Positions 6,300 through 7,037 of a DNA stretch of 7,037 nucleotides are shown one piece after another. Under the pieces are notes generated by a model. It was not told where the DNA came from. It searched no databases and saw only the letters and a list, made by a program, of their open reading frames with translations. The translations under genes and the position numbers were made by a program. The stretch is from CAVPGH01 sp046726955. GTDB lineage: Bacteria; Acidobacteriota; Vicinamibacteria; Fen-336. The stretch lies in assembly GCA_046726955.1 (NCBI GenBank), contig JBKPBQ010000260.1:1-7037 (forward strand), given 5' to 3'. Numbering within the stretch: position 1 is the first letter of the stretch; each line of letters begins with the position of its first letter.

Positions 6300-6316
6300 C
6301 ACGCCGTTTCACGCCG
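6297..6316. repeat. Tandem 10-bp direct repeat
   Basis: TTTCACGCCG occurs twice head to tail. It is followed by GTTGACGCGCC, which partly echoes the unit and contains a TTGACG hexamer (6318-6323). It sits between the terminator-like hairpin and the next lipoprotein gene, where a promoter or operator is expected. No matching -10 box was found. It may be a paired binding site or a chance duplication. Confidence 0.4.
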
Positions 6317-6368
6317 GTTGACGCGCCGCTCCTTGCGACGGGGCGGCCGCGGATGCGAGCATGCGGCG

Positions 6369-7037
6369 ATGATCCGCCGGCGCGCGGCCGTCGTTGTGCT
6401 CTCCGTCCTCGCGGCCGCAGGGTGCAAGACGGCCACCAACTACCTCGATCCGGAGGGTCCCGTCTACCGGGGCACCAGCGTCACCGCCGCGCCCGAGTAC
6501 AAGGAAGTCCGGGTCGTCACCTTCAACATCGAGTTCGGCGTCCACGTGGAGCGCGCGATCGAAGCCCTCGTCCAGCATCCCGCGCTGCGGGGGGCGGACG
6601 TCGTCGCCCTGCAGGAGATGGACGCGACGGGCGTCGAGAAGATCGCGGCCGCCCTCCACATGAACTACGTCTACTACCCGGTCTCGCTGAACCCGAAGTA
6701 CGGCCGCGATTTCGGGAATGCGCTCCTCTCTCCCTGGCCCCTCGAGGAGAGCCGCAAGATCCTCCTGCCCCACACGAGCCGCTTCTTGAAGCAGGGCCGG
6801 GCGGCGGTGACGGCCCGGGTGCGGATCGCGGACCAGGCCGTGCAGGTCTACTGCGTGCACCTCGGCTCCCCGTTCGGGGCGAGCCCGGGGAACCGGCGGG
6901 ACCAGGCCGAGGTCGTTCTCGCGGACGCCCGAAACGTGAAGGGGCCGGTGATCGTCGCCGGAGACTTCAACAGCCACGGGATCGGCGACCGCTTCCAGGC
7001 GGAGGGCTTCTCCTGGCCCACGCGGGACGTCGGCAGC
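6369..7037 (+). CDS. Lipoprotein of the endonuclease/exonuclease/phosphatase (EEP) superfamily, 3' end missing
   Basis: An open frame from the ATG at 6369 gives 223 residues up to the window edge with no stop. It begins MIRRR, a hydrophobic core, and a lipobox AAGC with Cys19 as the lipidation site, so the protein is probably anchored in a membrane facing the periplasm or outside. The EEP fold follows: VVTFNIEFG (49-57, Asn53), VVALQEM (78-84, catalytic metal ligand Glu83), GNALLS (116-121), VHLGS (163-167, His164) and AGDFNSHG (197-204, Asp199 and Asn201). These are the ordered active-site motifs of Mg-dependent phosphodiesterases such as nucleases, sphingomyelinases and inositol phosphatases. 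The final Asp-His motif must lie beyond the edge. The substrate cannot be told. The ribosome site is weak. A longer-looking frame on the opposite strand is a shadow, since only this strand shows the motifs. Confidence 0.88.
   Translation, partial: MIRRRAAVVVLSVLAAAGCKTATNYLDPEGPVYRGTSVTAAPEYKEVRVVTFNIEFGVHVERAIEALVQHPALRGADVVALQEMDATGVEKIAAALHMNYVYYPVSLNPKYGRDFGNALLSPWPLEESRKILLPHTSRFLKQGRAAVTARVRIADQAVQVYCVHLGSPFGASPGNRRDQAEVVLADARNVKGPVIVAGDFNSHGIGDRFQAEGFSWPTRDVGS

Noticed and set aside
5824..6321. A plus-strand frame of 165 codons starting at a GTG inside the CRP-like site.
   Set aside because: Its product is Arg/Pro-rich and featureless, whereas the overlapping frame from 5894 has a clean lipoprotein signal and a beta-sandwich pattern.
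6309..6977. A 222-codon minus-strand frame opposite the EEP lipoprotein gene.
   Set aside because: The plus strand carries the ordered EEP active-site motifs and a lipobox; the minus frame has no recognisable feature.

Overview
The window is a very GC-rich bacterial segment, tightly packed with genes. No phage, insertion-sequence, CRISPR, tRNA or rRNA signal was seen. The best clue to the host is the large protein at 3318-5804: an N-terminal Ser/Thr kinase, a TolB/adenylate-cyclase-associated type domain and a TPR array. This architecture is greatly expanded in Acidobacteriota and some related soil and sediment lineages. An Acidobacteriota-like genome is therefore likely, but this is inference.

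Left half, minus strand (about 3188 down to 1): five genes read in one direction and form a probable operon. In order of transcription they are: (i) a DUF2064 / TIGR04282-type glycosyltransferase-like protein; (ii) after a 66-base spacer and a strong GGAGGA ribosome site, a 109-residue AhpD/carboxymuconolactone-decarboxylase fold protein of the type annotated 'arsenosugar biosynthesis-associated peroxidase-like protein'; (iii) a two-Rossmann FAD/NAD(P) oxidoreductase, joined by an ATGA overlap; (iv) a radical SAM enzyme with a cysteine-rich C-terminus, joined by a GTGA overlap; and (v) the first 40 residues of a probable metallophosphoesterase-like protein, overlapping by 13 bases and running off the left edge. 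Two of the five are families normally met beside the arsenosugar enzymes ArsM/ArsS. Neither ArsM nor a canonical ArsS is visible, and the radical SAM enzyme looks different from ArsS. The set looks like a redox, radical and sugar modification pathway whose product cannot be read from the sequence. It is the best candidate here for an undescribed system.

Centre: a 129-base divergent intergenic region (3189-3317) separates the operon from the kinase gene. Possible sigma-70-like elements lie very close to both starts. The kinase has all the catalytic motifs needed for activity and no obvious transmembrane helix.

Right part, plus strand: downstream of the kinase is a near-perfect CRP/FNR-family half-site pair (TGTGA-N6-TCACG at 5823-5838). 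It is followed by a small lipoprotein with a carboxypeptidase-regulatory-like beta-sandwich (5894-6271), a GC hairpin with a T tract as a probable terminator, and a second lipoprotein (6369 to the right edge, open-ended) of the endonuclease/exonuclease/phosphatase superfamily.

There is no gene-free stretch longer than about 130 bases. The spacers are 2448-2513, 3189-3317, 5805-5893 and 6272-6368. What they hold is given in the entries.
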